A DNA stretch of 64,000 nucleotides. Origin: Thermoplasmatales archaeon BRNA1 (GTDB taxonomy: Archaea > Thermoplasmatota > Thermoplasmata > Methanomassiliicoccales > Methanomethylophilaceae). The notes beneath the pieces are model-generated. The model made no database searches. It was not told the origin of the DNA and saw nothing but the letters and a program-made list of their open reading frames with translations. The stretch is taken from positions 682,001 to 746,000 of the forward strand of contig CP002916.1 of NCBI GenBank assembly GCA_000350305.1. Reading direction: 5' to 3'. The position numbers and the translations under genes are program-made. Shown piece after piece: positions 42,676-51,378 of the stretch; position 1 is the first letter of the stretch; every line of letters starts with the position of its first letter.

Positions 42676-43209
42676 TCAGTCGGATCGCAGATTTCGCCTT
42701 GCACGCGGCGTATGCACCCTCACCATCGCCATGCGTGCTGCGGGCTGGGCTATCAGCATCTCGACCCAGAACGCTATGCAGAAGTTCCTGGGCCAGATCC
42801 TCGGCCAGTTCCGGACCACTTCCACGACTTCCACCGTCTGCCCGCCCAACATGGCGCCAATCGATCCCCCCACCAGTCCTCCGACGAAAGTGAGGATGGC
42901 GGACATCATCAGAACGCAGACCATGATGTTCATCGCAAGGCGGGCATTGACGCTGTCTTCGGGCGCAACGTATCTCATCAGGACCTTCACGGCTACACGG
43001 CCCACGACGAAATTTGCCAGAAAGAAGGCGATCAGGAACATCACCGGCCAGATCAACAGGTAATCCATCAGGAAATCTCCGAAACTGTCAATGCCGTACC
43101 CCATGCTGTCGTATGCGTTGTATCCTCCGATCAGGAGCGAGGAAATGCCTGCGATGATCATCCCGTAGACGATTCCCTCCCTGTCGTTATGAGGCAATCT
43201 GTTATCCAT
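42676..43209 (-). CDS. DUF2798-like membrane protein
   Basis: A 177-residue protein with four hydrophobic segments. The C-terminal part (WPRNFCIAFWVEMLIAQPAARM) matches the N-F-x5-lIAqPlaR pattern of DUF2798 proteins, whose role is unknown. The first half holds another pair of helices. The AT-rich block CCTATAAATATC (about 43287-43298) may be its promoter on the minus strand, leaving a 55-base leader. Confidence 0.65.
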   Translation of the reverse strand: MDNRLPHNDREGIVYGMIIAGISSLLIGGYNAYDSMGYGIDSFGDFLMDYLLIWPVMFLIAFFLANFVVGRVAVKVLMRYVAPEDSVNARLAMNIMVCVLMMSAILTFVGGLVGGSIGAMLGGQTVEVVEVVRNWPRIWPRNFCIAFWVEMLIAQPAARMAMVRVHTPRARRNLRSD

Positions 43210-43504
43210 TCCGTTTCACCTCGGAAAATCGCACTGTTTCCGCCCCGAGGCTTACGTTTTACGTGGATTTGGCACTGCGAAAGTGAACTCCTATAAATAT
43301 CTTCGTTACAACGCATGATACACCCGCATTGACATAGTGACCGGCAGCAAGCAGTATACGGATAATGGATCCAATCTCCGTAAACGGTCCCGAAGTCCTC
43401 GGTAGTCGGTAATTCGCGGATAACTATCATGAAACGGGATGTGAAATGGGGACTTTTACCCGTGCGTGCAACACGTTATTAAGACCTAAAACACTTTCCG
43501 CCCC

Positions 43505-46210
43505 ATGTCCAAATGCCCCGTGGAGGGAGGAGGGCTTCGCGCATCGAAGAGATTCTCCTCTGAGGTCTGTCTAGCGGCCGCACTGATGGTAATGGTACTG
43601 GTCGTCTCGTGTTTTGTACTGTTCTCCGATTCCGACGATTCCTCCGCGGACCCACCGGCGACCAGCGGATCCTGCGGGACCAGCGCGACATGGTCCTATG
43701 CCGACGGGACTCTGACCATAAGCGGTACGGGAACTATGTCCGATTACGAGAATGCGAGGGACGCCCCCTGGTATCCGCTCAACAAGGACATCACGACGAT
43801 CGTCATCCAGAGCGGGATTACGTCCATCGGCAAGTTCGCTTTCTTCGACCTTCCGAACCTCACTTCGGTGACGATACCCGAAGGGGTCACGCTGATAGGG
43901 TACGAATCGTTTTACGGATGCAGATCGCTTTCGGCGCTGACGCTCCCGGATTCCCTGGAGACCATCAAAAACTATGCGTTCCAGAATTGCACCTCCCTTA
44001 CCGGTATCTCGATACCCGACGGCGTCACCACCCTCGAAAGCGGCGTGTTCACGGGCTGTTCCTCCCTTCAGAGCATCGATCTCGGTTCGATCGAAGACCT
44101 GAACGGCAACGCATTGGACGGATGCAACAGCCTAACGTCGATCACCATCCCCGCGACGGTAACCAACATATACTCCGCAGACTACGGCTGTTTCGGAAGG
44201 ACGCCCTCCCTGACGTCGATCACGGTCGAGGCGGGAAGTACCAAATTCAAGGATGTTGACGGGGTCCTCTACGACAACACCGAGAAGTATCTTCGCTGCT
44301 ATCCCGCAGGAAGGACGGCGACAACATACTCTGTGCCCGCGGGGACCGTCGATATCAGACATGCGGCGTTCAGCAATTGTCCCTCCCTCCAGACGGTGAC
44401 CTTCCCCGATACCCTCAAGGTCATCTACAACAACGCCTTCAGGAACTGTCCGTCCCTTACGTCCGTATCGATCCCGGCGGGGATCACGACCATCAATGAT
44501 AATTCATTCCGCGAATGCACATCGCTGGAGTCCTTCAGCGCCCCCTCCTCCGTTACTCACATAGGCGACTATGCGTTCTTCGGATGCACCTCGCTCGCCG
44601 AAGTGCAGATACACGGGGTAATCGGGGCCGAAGGTCAGGGGACCTTCAAGGGATGCACCTCCCTGACATCCATCACTGTGGATGCCGACCCGGGAGCATC
44701 GGAGAACTATTGGTACACCGAAGACGGGGCGCTGTTCCGTTATTACTACGGCGAGCGCACGCTCATCTGCTATCCGGCAGGGAATACCGCCGCTGCGTAT
44801 TCGATCCCGGAGGGGATTACCGCCGTAGGGGACGGCGCGATATCATTCAATGCGCATCTCAGATCCCTGTCCATCCCCGATTCCGTCACAAGCATCAATG
44901 GGGGCGCGTTCGATGGTACCGACGGATTGGGATCCGTCACCGTGTCCGCAAACAACGGTTCGTTCGCTTCCGAGGGCGGGGTGCTGTACAATAAGAGCAA
45001 GACCCAGATCGTATTGTATCCCCCGGCAAGGACTGATTCATCTTTCACGATACCCGACGGGGTGGCCACCGTATCGGGGCAGTTGAGCAGTATTCATCTG
45101 ACCTCCATCACCGTGCCCGATTCGTTCGAAAATCCGTCCTTCTTCGATTGCCCTAACCTTGTGTCAGTGAACGGAAATACCACGAACCCCACCTACTCAT
45201 TCGCTGACGGGTGCGTGTACCTGAAGGGGACGGGAAATATCTATCACATCCCTCTGGGCGTAACCTCATACACGGTACCGTCCACCGTCACGGAATTCGA
45301 TGAGGGCACCATCATCGGATCGAACATGTCCGAGGTCAAATTCGTATCCGGGACCGCATTGAACGTTCCGATGACAGGACTCTTCCTTACCCGTTCCGAT
45401 CTCACGCTGATCATCGAGGAGGGAGCGAGCATAACCTTCGGGCAGTATGCGATAGTGTTCGAATCGTCAGATTCCCCCTTGACGGGCGCGACGCTCACGG
45501 CCGTTGTTCCTAAGGGTTTCACGTTCCCCGAGGATTCCGTCGTCTATATAGGCGCTGGCGAGACCATCGCCCAAGCAACGATCAAGTATGTCGATTCTTC
45601 GCTGGATCCCTCCGGCGGGAAGATTGCTGTCGAGTCCGATACCGGTTCAGAGGAACTGGACACCGATTCCATAGCCTTCATCAAGGGACAGGCCGAGAAG
45701 AACCCGGGCCTGGTGATGAACATCTCCCTGGCCGGCGGCATAACCGCATCCTTCGACAACAAGGCGATCAAGAGCCTCGGCTCCTCCTCCGCCACCCTCT
45801 CCGTTAACAAGGTGGCGGCCGAGAACCTCGACCAGGCAACCAAGGACCTCGTGGGAGACAACCCGGTCTTCGAGATATCCTTCGGTGCTAACACCAACTT
45901 CGGAGAGGGGAAGGCGACGTTCACCGTCCCGTACACCCTCCCCGAGGGCAAGAGCGCCGAAGACCTGAAGGTCTATTACATCAAGGACGGTGCTGTGGCC
46001 GAGACCATCAACTGCACCTACGCTGACGGCAAGGTGACCTTCTCCACCGGCCACCTGTCCACCTACTCCGTGGGGTTCATCGATACTTCCGGAGGGGATT
46101 CCGGCAGCGGAGCAGGTTCGGAGTTCCCGATATGGATCGTGGCCGTCATCGCCATCGCTGTCGCCGTGGCGGCCGTCGGAACCTTCTTCTTCCTGAGAAG
46201 GAGGGTCTGA
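43505..46210 (+). CDS. BspA-like leucine-rich-repeat surface protein
   Basis: A 901-residue cell-surface protein. It has a signal/anchor at residues 21-40 and about twenty LRR_5 (BspA-type) repeats between 60 and 600 (LTSVTIPEGVTLIGYESFYGC, FRNCPSLTSVSIP-like). A beta-rich C-terminal domain follows, then a final membrane helix (about 873-895) with the basic stop LRRRRV. Such proteins mediate adhesion in gut microbes. The N-terminus begins SGSCGTSATWSYADGTLTISG-like, a module also common in gut surface proteins. Single gene with its own terminator. Confidence 0.9.
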   Translation: MSKCPVEGGGLRASKRFSSEVCLAAALMVMVLVVSCFVLFSDSDDSSADPPATSGSCGTSATWSYADGTLTISGTGTMSDYENARDAPWYPLNKDITTIVIQSGITSIGKFAFFDLPNLTSVTIPEGVTLIGYESFYGCRSLSALTLPDSLETIKNYAFQNCTSLTGISIPDGVTTLESGVFTGCSSLQSIDLGSIEDLNGNALDGCNSLTSITIPATVTNIYSADYGCFGRTPSLTSITVEAGSTKFKDVDGVLYDNTEKYLRCYPAGRTATTYSVPAGTVDIRHAAFSNCPSLQTVTFPDTLKVIYNNAFRNCPSLTSVSIPAGITTINDNSFRECTSLESFSAPSSVTHIGDYAFFGCTSLAEVQIHGVIGAEGQGTFKGCTSLTSITVDADPGASENYWYTEDGALFRYYYGERTLICYPAGNTAAAYSIPEGITAVGDGAISFNAHLRSLSIPDSVTSINGGAFDGTDGLGSVTVSANNGSFASEGGVLYNKSKTQIVLYPPARTDSSFTIPDGVATVSGQLSSIHLTSITVPDSFENPSFFDCPNLVSVNGNTTNPTYSFADGCVYLKGTGNIYHIPLGVTSYTVPSTVTEFDEGTIIGSNMSEVKFVSGTALNVPMTGLFLTRSDLTLIIEEGASITFGQYAIVFESSDSPLTGATLTAVVPKGFTFPEDSVVYIGAGETIAQATIKYVDSSLDPSGGKIAVESDTGSEELDTDSIAFIKGQAEKNPGLVMNISLAGGITASFDNKAIKSLGSSSATLSVNKVAAENLDQATKDLVGDNPVFEISFGANTNFGEGKATFTVPYTLPEGKSAEDLKVYYIKDGAVAETINCTYADGKVTFSTGHLSTYSVGFIDTSGGDSGSGAGSEFPIWIVAVIAIAVAVAAVGTFFFLRRRV

Positions 46211-46221
46211 AACACCAATCG

Positions 46222-46247
46222 GCGGGACATGGTTCATCCTGTCCCGC
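46222..46247 (+). terminator. Terminator of the LRR protein gene
   Basis: GCGGGACA (46222-46229) and TGTCCCGC (46240-46247), 8-bp perfect stem, 11 bases past the stop, with T-rich DNA (TTTACGTTTCATTTTTAA) after it. Confidence 0.75.
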
Positions 46248-46400
46248 AAACACCTTTACGTTTCATTTTTAACTGCACTTTAAAAAATACCACGATTTAC
46301 CAAGTTTTCAAATTATCATAAATGAATCAATTACACCTTTTTGATACAAAAATCGGTAATTGTTTACACTAATTAGGAATCGCAGGGAAACGGAGGGAAG

Positions 46401-46613
46401 ATGGGCCGGGTATCTTACGAGTTATCTGACGACAACCGCAGGCGTCTGGAGCTGCTGACGGCGTTCGGCATACTCAACGGTCACTACCCTTCGGGGGACG
46501 GGATCGTGAACGAGAGCATCAGGCAGTACTTCATGAGGGTGTACGAGGACTACTGCAGCAGGGCGGATCCCAACGATATGATGAAGAGGATGATGGAGGA
46601 AGTCATATCGTGA
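46401..46613 (+). CDS. Small helical protein (70 aa)
   Basis: A 70-residue, mostly helical, charged protein. The core DGIVNESIRQYFMRVYEDYC is reminiscent of the helix pair of ribbon-helix-helix or antitoxin-like proteins, but the match is weak. It lies between the LRR gene and the HEPN island, after an AT-rich 150-bp stretch. Confidence 0.45.
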   Translation: MGRVSYELSDDNRRRLELLTAFGILNGHYPSGDGIVNESIRQYFMRVYEDYCSRADPNDMMKRMMEEVIS

Positions 46614-46676
46614 ACGGGCCTTAATCACCTTTTATTAAACCGTGAATCGATTACATCCTCTGGGAGCAATCGAACC

Positions 46677-47027
46677 ATGGCTGTAAACGTGGACTCATTC
46701 GCTATGTTCAACAAACGTAGGGACGATCCAGTCTTTCTCGAATATCTGCTGAATCATCATTCCGAGATTATCGATCAGAAGGAAGGTGTGGACAAAATAC
46801 TCTATTCGATGGAGATCTCCCGTCTTCTTGCTAGAGTAGCTGTTCAAGAAAGATGTAAGGCTAACGATGAGAAACGGCCACGCGATGAGGAGAAGTATGT
46901 CAATTACCACAAGACTGCCCTGTATATCGCGAGAAAAGGTATCGATGTCGGAGTGAACATGGCCTACGATGCCCATGCTAGAGGCGATGATGTTCCCGAT
47001 ATAGCATTCAACCATTACATGGGCTGA
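46677..47027 (+). CDS. N-terminal part of a split LA2681-like HEPN protein
   Basis: A 116-residue helical product. It ends at TGA (47025-47027), and the next 1.25 kb continue in the very same frame with no break, so this and the following entry look like one about 533-residue protein cut by a single nonsense codon. The N-terminal part is probably TPR-like. A TATA (CTTTTATTAA, about 46630-46639) supports transcription. GC content is clearly lower than in the flanking core genome. Confidence 0.6.
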   Translation: MAVNVDSFAMFNKRRDDPVFLEYLLNHHSEIIDQKEGVDKILYSMEISRLLARVAVQERCKANDEKRPRDEEKYVNYHKTALYIARKGIDVGVNMAYDAHARGDDVPDIAFNHYMG

Positions 47028-48278
47028 TTGTACGTCCAGTATTCGATGATGCTGACCGAGACACATCGTTATTTTGCAGCCATGGGTGCGATTGTCAATG
47101 CCGAGAATTACCTAGTACACGACATCTACAAGGTTACAGCTGAAGGTCATCTGGAAGAAATTCTGGAAATATTGAAGAAAATGCCCGATCTAGAGGGTAT
47201 TTCGTTCAATTTCTCAGCAAAACAATTGCCCACCAAAGTAGAAGAGGTTCTTCAATTCCTATTCTCTGATCTCCAGGACGCGATCATCGAGAAAAAACTC
47301 CGCATCCTCTACAAAGTTTACAAGGAAGTTCCAAACAGATACCGCGATTTGTTTGCAGGCTACATATACAATCTGTTGGCCTATTTCCTGGACAGATACA
47401 AAGATGACAAGAAGTTCTTCTACAATTTCGGCGAGGTTGTTACAACTCTGCATAAAGAGTACCCGGAGAAACCCGAGAAATATCTGGATATCCCCGATCT
47501 GTCTATGAAGGATGCAGAAAACAAGGAATCGGAGGAAGAGAAAGAGTATGCCCTCTGGGTGGTCAGCGGCGGATTGGCTCTGAGCTATCTTGATTTCGTT
47601 CCCGATTTATTACTGCGTTTACAATATGTGTGTGACGACCTGGTTTTTGATTTCCGTGTACCGGAACTGAACATCATGATGGAGGATGTCATGGAGACAT
47701 TCGCACACTGCCGGTTCCAGGTTTACACGGCAACCAGTTACGTTAGTTCGATTGCGGAGGTTGCATACAGCTTCAGTCCGATGGCTAAGCGGATTTTCAA
47801 CCAGGAGCTGCTGCTGGACATCTATCCGCGCCTGTATTCGGTATTGGATAAGATCTCCCATATCGTGATGAAAAGTTGCGGAATCACACTGTCACCGAAC
47901 AAGGATGGATATCTTCCGCAACCATCTTACAACCAGATTGTGAAGGAGATTAGGAGTCATTCGGATGGTAATCCCTACCTATTGACTCTGTGTGAGATAT
48001 TTGATGAGATCAATCCTCGCTACATCTACTACAAGAAGAAAGATCAGCCGTTCTACGCAATGCTCCCCGAGGCCGAGGATATGGATAGGATAAGGCATCA
48101 CATTGTCCACTCTAGCATATCCCTTACAGTCGAGGATAGCGGCAAGAAATCCAACAAGGACATCTGCTATATCACGGAACGGGAATTTGCCCAGAGGTGT
48201 CACGATCTTCTGTGCCTGGTAAAGGAAGCGATCATGAACACATGTCTCGCAGTTGAGTACAGAAACCGTCAGGAATGA
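47028..48278 (+). CDS. LA2681-like HEPN-domain protein, C-terminal part
   Basis: 416 codons in frame with the preceding short gene. If translated on its own, TTG at 47028 or ATG at 47046 must serve as start. The C-terminal 150 residues resemble LA2681-type HEPN (RLYSVLDKISHIVMKSCGI, then IFDEINPRYIYY). The catalytic-type motif is R356-x4-H361 (RHHIVH). HEPN domains are RNases in defence and toxin systems. The split may make it inactive, or the parts may work together. Confidence 0.65.
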   Translation: MYVQYSMMLTETHRYFAAMGAIVNAENYLVHDIYKVTAEGHLEEILEILKKMPDLEGISFNFSAKQLPTKVEEVLQFLFSDLQDAIIEKKLRILYKVYKEVPNRYRDLFAGYIYNLLAYFLDRYKDDKKFFYNFGEVVTTLHKEYPEKPEKYLDIPDLSMKDAENKESEEEKEYALWVVSGGLALSYLDFVPDLLLRLQYVCDDLVFDFRVPELNIMMEDVMETFAHCRFQVYTATSYVSSIAEVAYSFSPMAKRIFNQELLLDIYPRLYSVLDKISHIVMKSCGITLSPNKDGYLPQPSYNQIVKEIRSHSDGNPYLLTLCEIFDEINPRYIYYKKKDQPFYAMLPEAEDMDRIRHHIVHSSISLTVEDSGKKSNKDICYITEREFAQRCHDLLCLVKEAIMNTCLAVEYRNRQE

Positions 48279-48317
48279 AAACAGATTTGTTATATCATAA
48301 AGCAGATTCGTTTTACG

Positions 48318-49016
48318 ATGTATATTCACCTGGCCTTTTCCGGCAGGGAACCCGACCCTACGTTGAATACGATTAAGGCAATCCCCAACGCTATCGACAG
48401 AATCATCCTCCTTTACAGTATCTCCGAGGACAAGATTTACGAGAAGACCACCGAGATACTTATGGAAAAACTCGGTGAGATGGGTTATGTCTGCGAATCC
48501 AAGGTCATAAAACCGTTCGACTTCCTCAACATCGTGGATACGATCTACAACATCTACGAGCAATACAGCGAAGAAGACAGAAGGGCAAAGTTCTCGGTGG
48601 ACATCACCAACGGTACCAATCTCATGTCAGCGGCCGCATGCAATACTGCGTTCTTCATGAATTCAGACGTTTACTACATGATGGACCAACGTAGGTTCAC
48701 GGATAAGCCTCTGGAAGATCTGTTAGTAACCATACCTTCACCGAAGATTCCCGATGTCAAACGTCTGGGAGAATTGTCATTGGAGATGTTGAGATTCATC
48801 GCCGAAGAACAGGATCGCCGTCGCGAGGTCTGTAATGTGGACGTTGCCAGGAGATTCGACATGAAGCCCCAGGCCGTTATGTATCACATAAACAGGTTGC
48901 TTGATGCTGGCGTAATCGAGATGGAGGATGCCTACACGCCCAAAGGCAAGATCGATAAGCGCAGAAAAGCGATTAAGATCAAGCGCGAGGGCCGGTTTGT
49001 TTTACGGTGGGTATGA
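48318..49016 (+). CDS. CARF-HTH regulator (Csa3-like)
   Basis: A 232-residue protein. The N-terminal Rossmann-like CARF domain holds the ligand-loop signature DITNGTNLMSAAA (Asp95-Gly99-Thr100). The C-terminal winged helix (EVCNVDVARRFDMKPQAVMYHINRLLDAGVIE-like, from residue 165) would bind DNA. CARF domains sense cyclic oligonucleotides in CRISPR systems; Csa3 is the archetype of CARF-HTH. No CRISPR or cyclase gene is in view. A TATA (GTTATATCAT) about 27 bases upstream implies its own leaderless message. The 3' end overlaps the convergent HEPN gene by 38 bases. Confidence 0.85.
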   Translation: MYIHLAFSGREPDPTLNTIKAIPNAIDRIILLYSISEDKIYEKTTEILMEKLGEMGYVCESKVIKPFDFLNIVDTIYNIYEQYSEEDRRAKFSVDITNGTNLMSAAACNTAFFMNSDVYYMMDQRRFTDKPLEDLLVTIPSPKIPDVKRLGELSLEMLRFIAEEQDRRREVCNVDVARRFDMKPQAVMYHINRLLDAGVIEMEDAYTPKGKIDKRRKAIKIKREGRFVLRWV

Positions 49017-50118
49017 CGGGCTGGAAGATTTTTTCCATCAATTCGTCACTGACTTTCATCCATCTGACGGAATCGACTTTGTACGCAGCTTTATCCTCAT
49101 CGCAATACTCCAGCTTGTTCACTATGCTCTCAATCTCCATCTCATCTGCATAGAACAGCTTCAGAATCAGGCACCTGGTGAGGTCGAATGCCATCGGAAT
49201 GCACTCCCTGTCGAAGACTTCATCCTTGTCCTTGTGAACAATGATGCTGCGTTGCCTGTAAAGATATCCAACTTTCTTGTAAAGGTTAGCCTGCTTTTTT
49301 CCTTTCACGACACCACCGTTGCGTACCATGCGGGAAACGCTCTGCCTGATTCTCTCGCTTACACCCTCACCAATCGGAGATCCTTCCTCCGGGAATTGCT
49401 GAGCGAATAATTCCCAAATCCCCGAGATGGCAATGAATGCTGTTTCCACATCGTTGCATCTGTAAGCATTCCTGTAAAGGTCCAGCATCTTCTTTGTTAG
49501 CTGATCCTTGCTGTTTGGTTTCGGTCCGTAACTGAGTTTATAGAACTTCAAATACCACTCGCGGAACCCTTTATAGAATTTCTGGAAGTCTTTCTTCTCA
49601 TCATCGTCCAGAGTGAATATGGGAAGGGCCCTGAGAGACATATTCGTCTCATAGTGGTAGAGGTCATTTACCCCAATGCCGCCCTCCGGCAGAATACCAA
49701 GCCCGAATCCGGCACGGCTGGTTTTGAACAGTCTGATAGCATCAAGCAGACATTGCTCTTCATCATCCCAATCTTTATCTGATTCTACCTGGAAGTATCT
49801 GAATTCCTGATAATCGGAATAACAGGTCCCATCCTCTTTCTCTTCCGCGGCATAGTCGAAATATAGTCTGTTAGCTGTTGATAATGGTGCGAAAAGATGG
49901 TGGAAGAAATCATACATGGTGTTTACGGTGATCTTCTCCATCGGGACATTGATTACCTTTCCATCTGGACCTACATGGTTGTAAATGTAAGACAACCTCT
50001 TTTCTTCGATTGGTTTTACATCGAACGGCGAAACGGTCCCGTATGTAAACGGTGTCAGATCCACGCCAAGAAGGGAATCATCCATTCCGTTGCATAATAT
50101 AATCGCCTTGTTCCACAT
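48979..50118 (-). CDS. ApeA-like HEPN-domain protein
   Basis: A 379-residue protein with a beta-rich N-terminal part and a C-terminal ApeA-type HEPN domain: ETAFIAISGIWELFAQQFPE, ISERIRQSV-like, and GYLYRQRSIIVHKDKD with R290-x4-H295. ApeA of E. coli is an abortive-infection anti-phage protein whose HEPN RNase is essential. It is convergent with the CARF regulator and divergent from viperin, sharing a 105-bp promoter region with the latter. GC content is low, as for an acquired gene. Confidence 0.75.
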   Translation of the reverse strand: MWNKAIILCNGMDDSLLGVDLTPFTYGTVSPFDVKPIEEKRLSYIYNHVGPDGKVINVPMEKITVNTMYDFFHHLFAPLSTANRLYFDYAAEEKEDGTCYSDYQEFRYFQVESDKDWDDEEQCLLDAIRLFKTSRAGFGLGILPEGGIGVNDLYHYETNMSLRALPIFTLDDDEKKDFQKFYKGFREWYLKFYKLSYGPKPNSKDQLTKKMLDLYRNAYRCNDVETAFIAISGIWELFAQQFPEEGSPIGEGVSERIRQSVSRMVRNGGVVKGKKQANLYKKVGYLYRQRSIIVHKDKDEVFDRECIPMAFDLTRCLILKLFYADEMEIESIVNKLEYCDEDKAAYKVDSVRWMKVSDELMEKIFQPVIPTVKQTGPRA

Positions 50119-50164
50119 AATTCAGCATAATCTCGTAGTTATTTCACGGTTCCGTAAATAGCAA

Positions 50165-50223
50165 AAATTATATTTTTATTATCAAAGAATTTTACTTTAT
50201 AATTCGAAAACTAACTTACTATC
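50165..50223 (+). promoter_or_regulatory. Viperin promoter, leaderless
   Basis: The TATA element CTTTATAA (50195-50202) lies 26 bases before the ATG at 50224, so transcription should start at the codon. The 105-bp gap to the divergent ApeA-like gene also holds ATTATATTTTTATTATC, usable by the minus-strand gene. Confidence 0.65.
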
Positions 50224-51054
50224 ATGAACACAGAAACTACCTCAGTCAGGAAGTTCAGGTCTGCGAACATCCACATCTACGGAAAGTGCAACTACCGCTG
50301 TGAGCACTGTTTCGACAGATGCCTCACGAAGAACTACATGAGGCCGGCCGACTGGGTCGACACCCTCACCTTCCTGAAGGAGTACGGGGTCGAGAAGATC
50401 AACCTTGCCGGAGGGGAGCCTACTCTGTATCCCTTCCTGGACCAGATGTGCTATCTGGTCAAGGGGATGGGCTTCAAGCTCTCAATCGTCAGCAACGGCT
50501 CTCTGATGACCGAGGACTGGATGGAGAGGATGGAGGGAGTGGTCGACTGGATTGGCCTCTCCATCGACTCCGTCGACGAGGAGGACGAGATCCTCATCGG
50601 CAGGGGAAGGGGAGGGCACCTGGAGAACATCGTGCAGGTCGCACAGATGGCCCGCAGGCACGGAATCAAGGTGAAGCTCAACATCACCGTGGTCAGGAGG
50701 AGCTGGATGAAGGACTTCAAGCCCTTCATCGAGAGGGTCAACCCCGACCGTGTCAAGTGCTTCAGGGCGCTCACCCTGAAGAACGCCAACGACGACATCC
50801 CAGACACCTGGTCCATCACGGACGAGCAGTTCGATGACTTCAGGCGCAGGCACGAGGACATCGGGAACATCGTCTTCGAGGACAACGAGGACATGGTCTC
50901 CTCGTACGTGATGTTCGACCCCATGGGAAGGTGGATGGTCGACAGCGGGTACGAGAAGAGGTTCATCTCCTTCGAGGTAGTCCGCAGGGAGGGCCTGGAC
51001 AGAGAGGTGGATGTTGACAAGTACTTCGGCCGCAACGCCGTCTATGACTGGTGA
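50224..51054 (+). CDS. Prokaryotic viperin (radical SAM ddh-nucleotide synthase)
   Basis: A 276-residue radical SAM protein with Cys22, Cys26 and Cys29 in CNYRCEHCF and the SAM loop NLAGGEP (60-66). It has the viperin signatures SIVSNGSL, SIDSVDEE, LIGRGRGGHLEN (124-135), NPDRVKCFRALTL and ESYV-like DMVSSYVMFDPMGR. Viperins turn CTP, UTP or GTP into 3'-deoxy-3',4'-didehydro nucleotides that end RNA chains and block phage. Length is right for pVips. High GC, unlike the HEPN genes beside it. The next three genes follow with overlap or gaps of 4 bases. Confidence 0.93.
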   Translation: MNTETTSVRKFRSANIHIYGKCNYRCEHCFDRCLTKNYMRPADWVDTLTFLKEYGVEKINLAGGEPTLYPFLDQMCYLVKGMGFKLSIVSNGSLMTEDWMERMEGVVDWIGLSIDSVDEEDEILIGRGRGGHLENIVQVAQMARRHGIKVKLNITVVRRSWMKDFKPFIERVNPDRVKCFRALTLKNANDDIPDTWSITDEQFDDFRRRHEDIGNIVFEDNEDMVSSYVMFDPMGRWMVDSGYEKRFISFEVVRREGLDREVDVDKYFGRNAVYDW

Positions 51055-51374
51055 TGCGGATGAAGTACCGTCCGTACAAAGAACCTGAGGATGTCCTCAT
51101 GGTCGGGGATATCCGCAGATGCACCATAAACGGGGGAGGGATTATCGAGACCTTCTACGCCGCGGTGGTATCGGTAACGCCCGATTCCGTCTCGGTCAAG
51201 AGACTCTACAAGGAGGATTCAGCTGCATCCAGGTATCTCATCAGAGATGTAGCTCCGACGGGCCTCGAATATGCCATGTTCGTTGATACGAGGATTACTA
51301 AACTTTCGATACAGACTGTCGGAAGGAAGGCTGGAAAACTGTCGAAAAGTGATTTGAGAAACATCAGGAAGTGA
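51054..51374 (+). CDS. Viperin-operon small protein (106 aa)
   Basis: A 106-residue basic protein of unknown family. The first two thirds alternate hydrophobic and polar residues like a small beta-barrel (ILMVGDIRRCTINGGG-like, FYAAVVSVTPDSVSVKRLY); the last third is Lys/Arg-rich. Its ATG overlaps the viperin stop (TGATG), so it is made with viperin and may help or restrain it. An SH3-like nucleic-acid- or nucleotide-binding role is only a guess. Confidence 0.65.
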   Translation: MRMKYRPYKEPEDVLMVGDIRRCTINGGGIIETFYAAVVSVTPDSVSVKRLYKEDSAASRYLIRDVAPTGLEYAMFVDTRITKLSIQTVGRKAGKLSKSDLRNIRK

Positions 51375-51378
51375 TATA

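Noticed and set aside
47025-47027. TGA as selenocysteine codon in the HEPN gene
   Set aside because: No selenoprotein family match and no evident SECIS-like hairpin nearby; a nonsense mutation or split gene is simpler.
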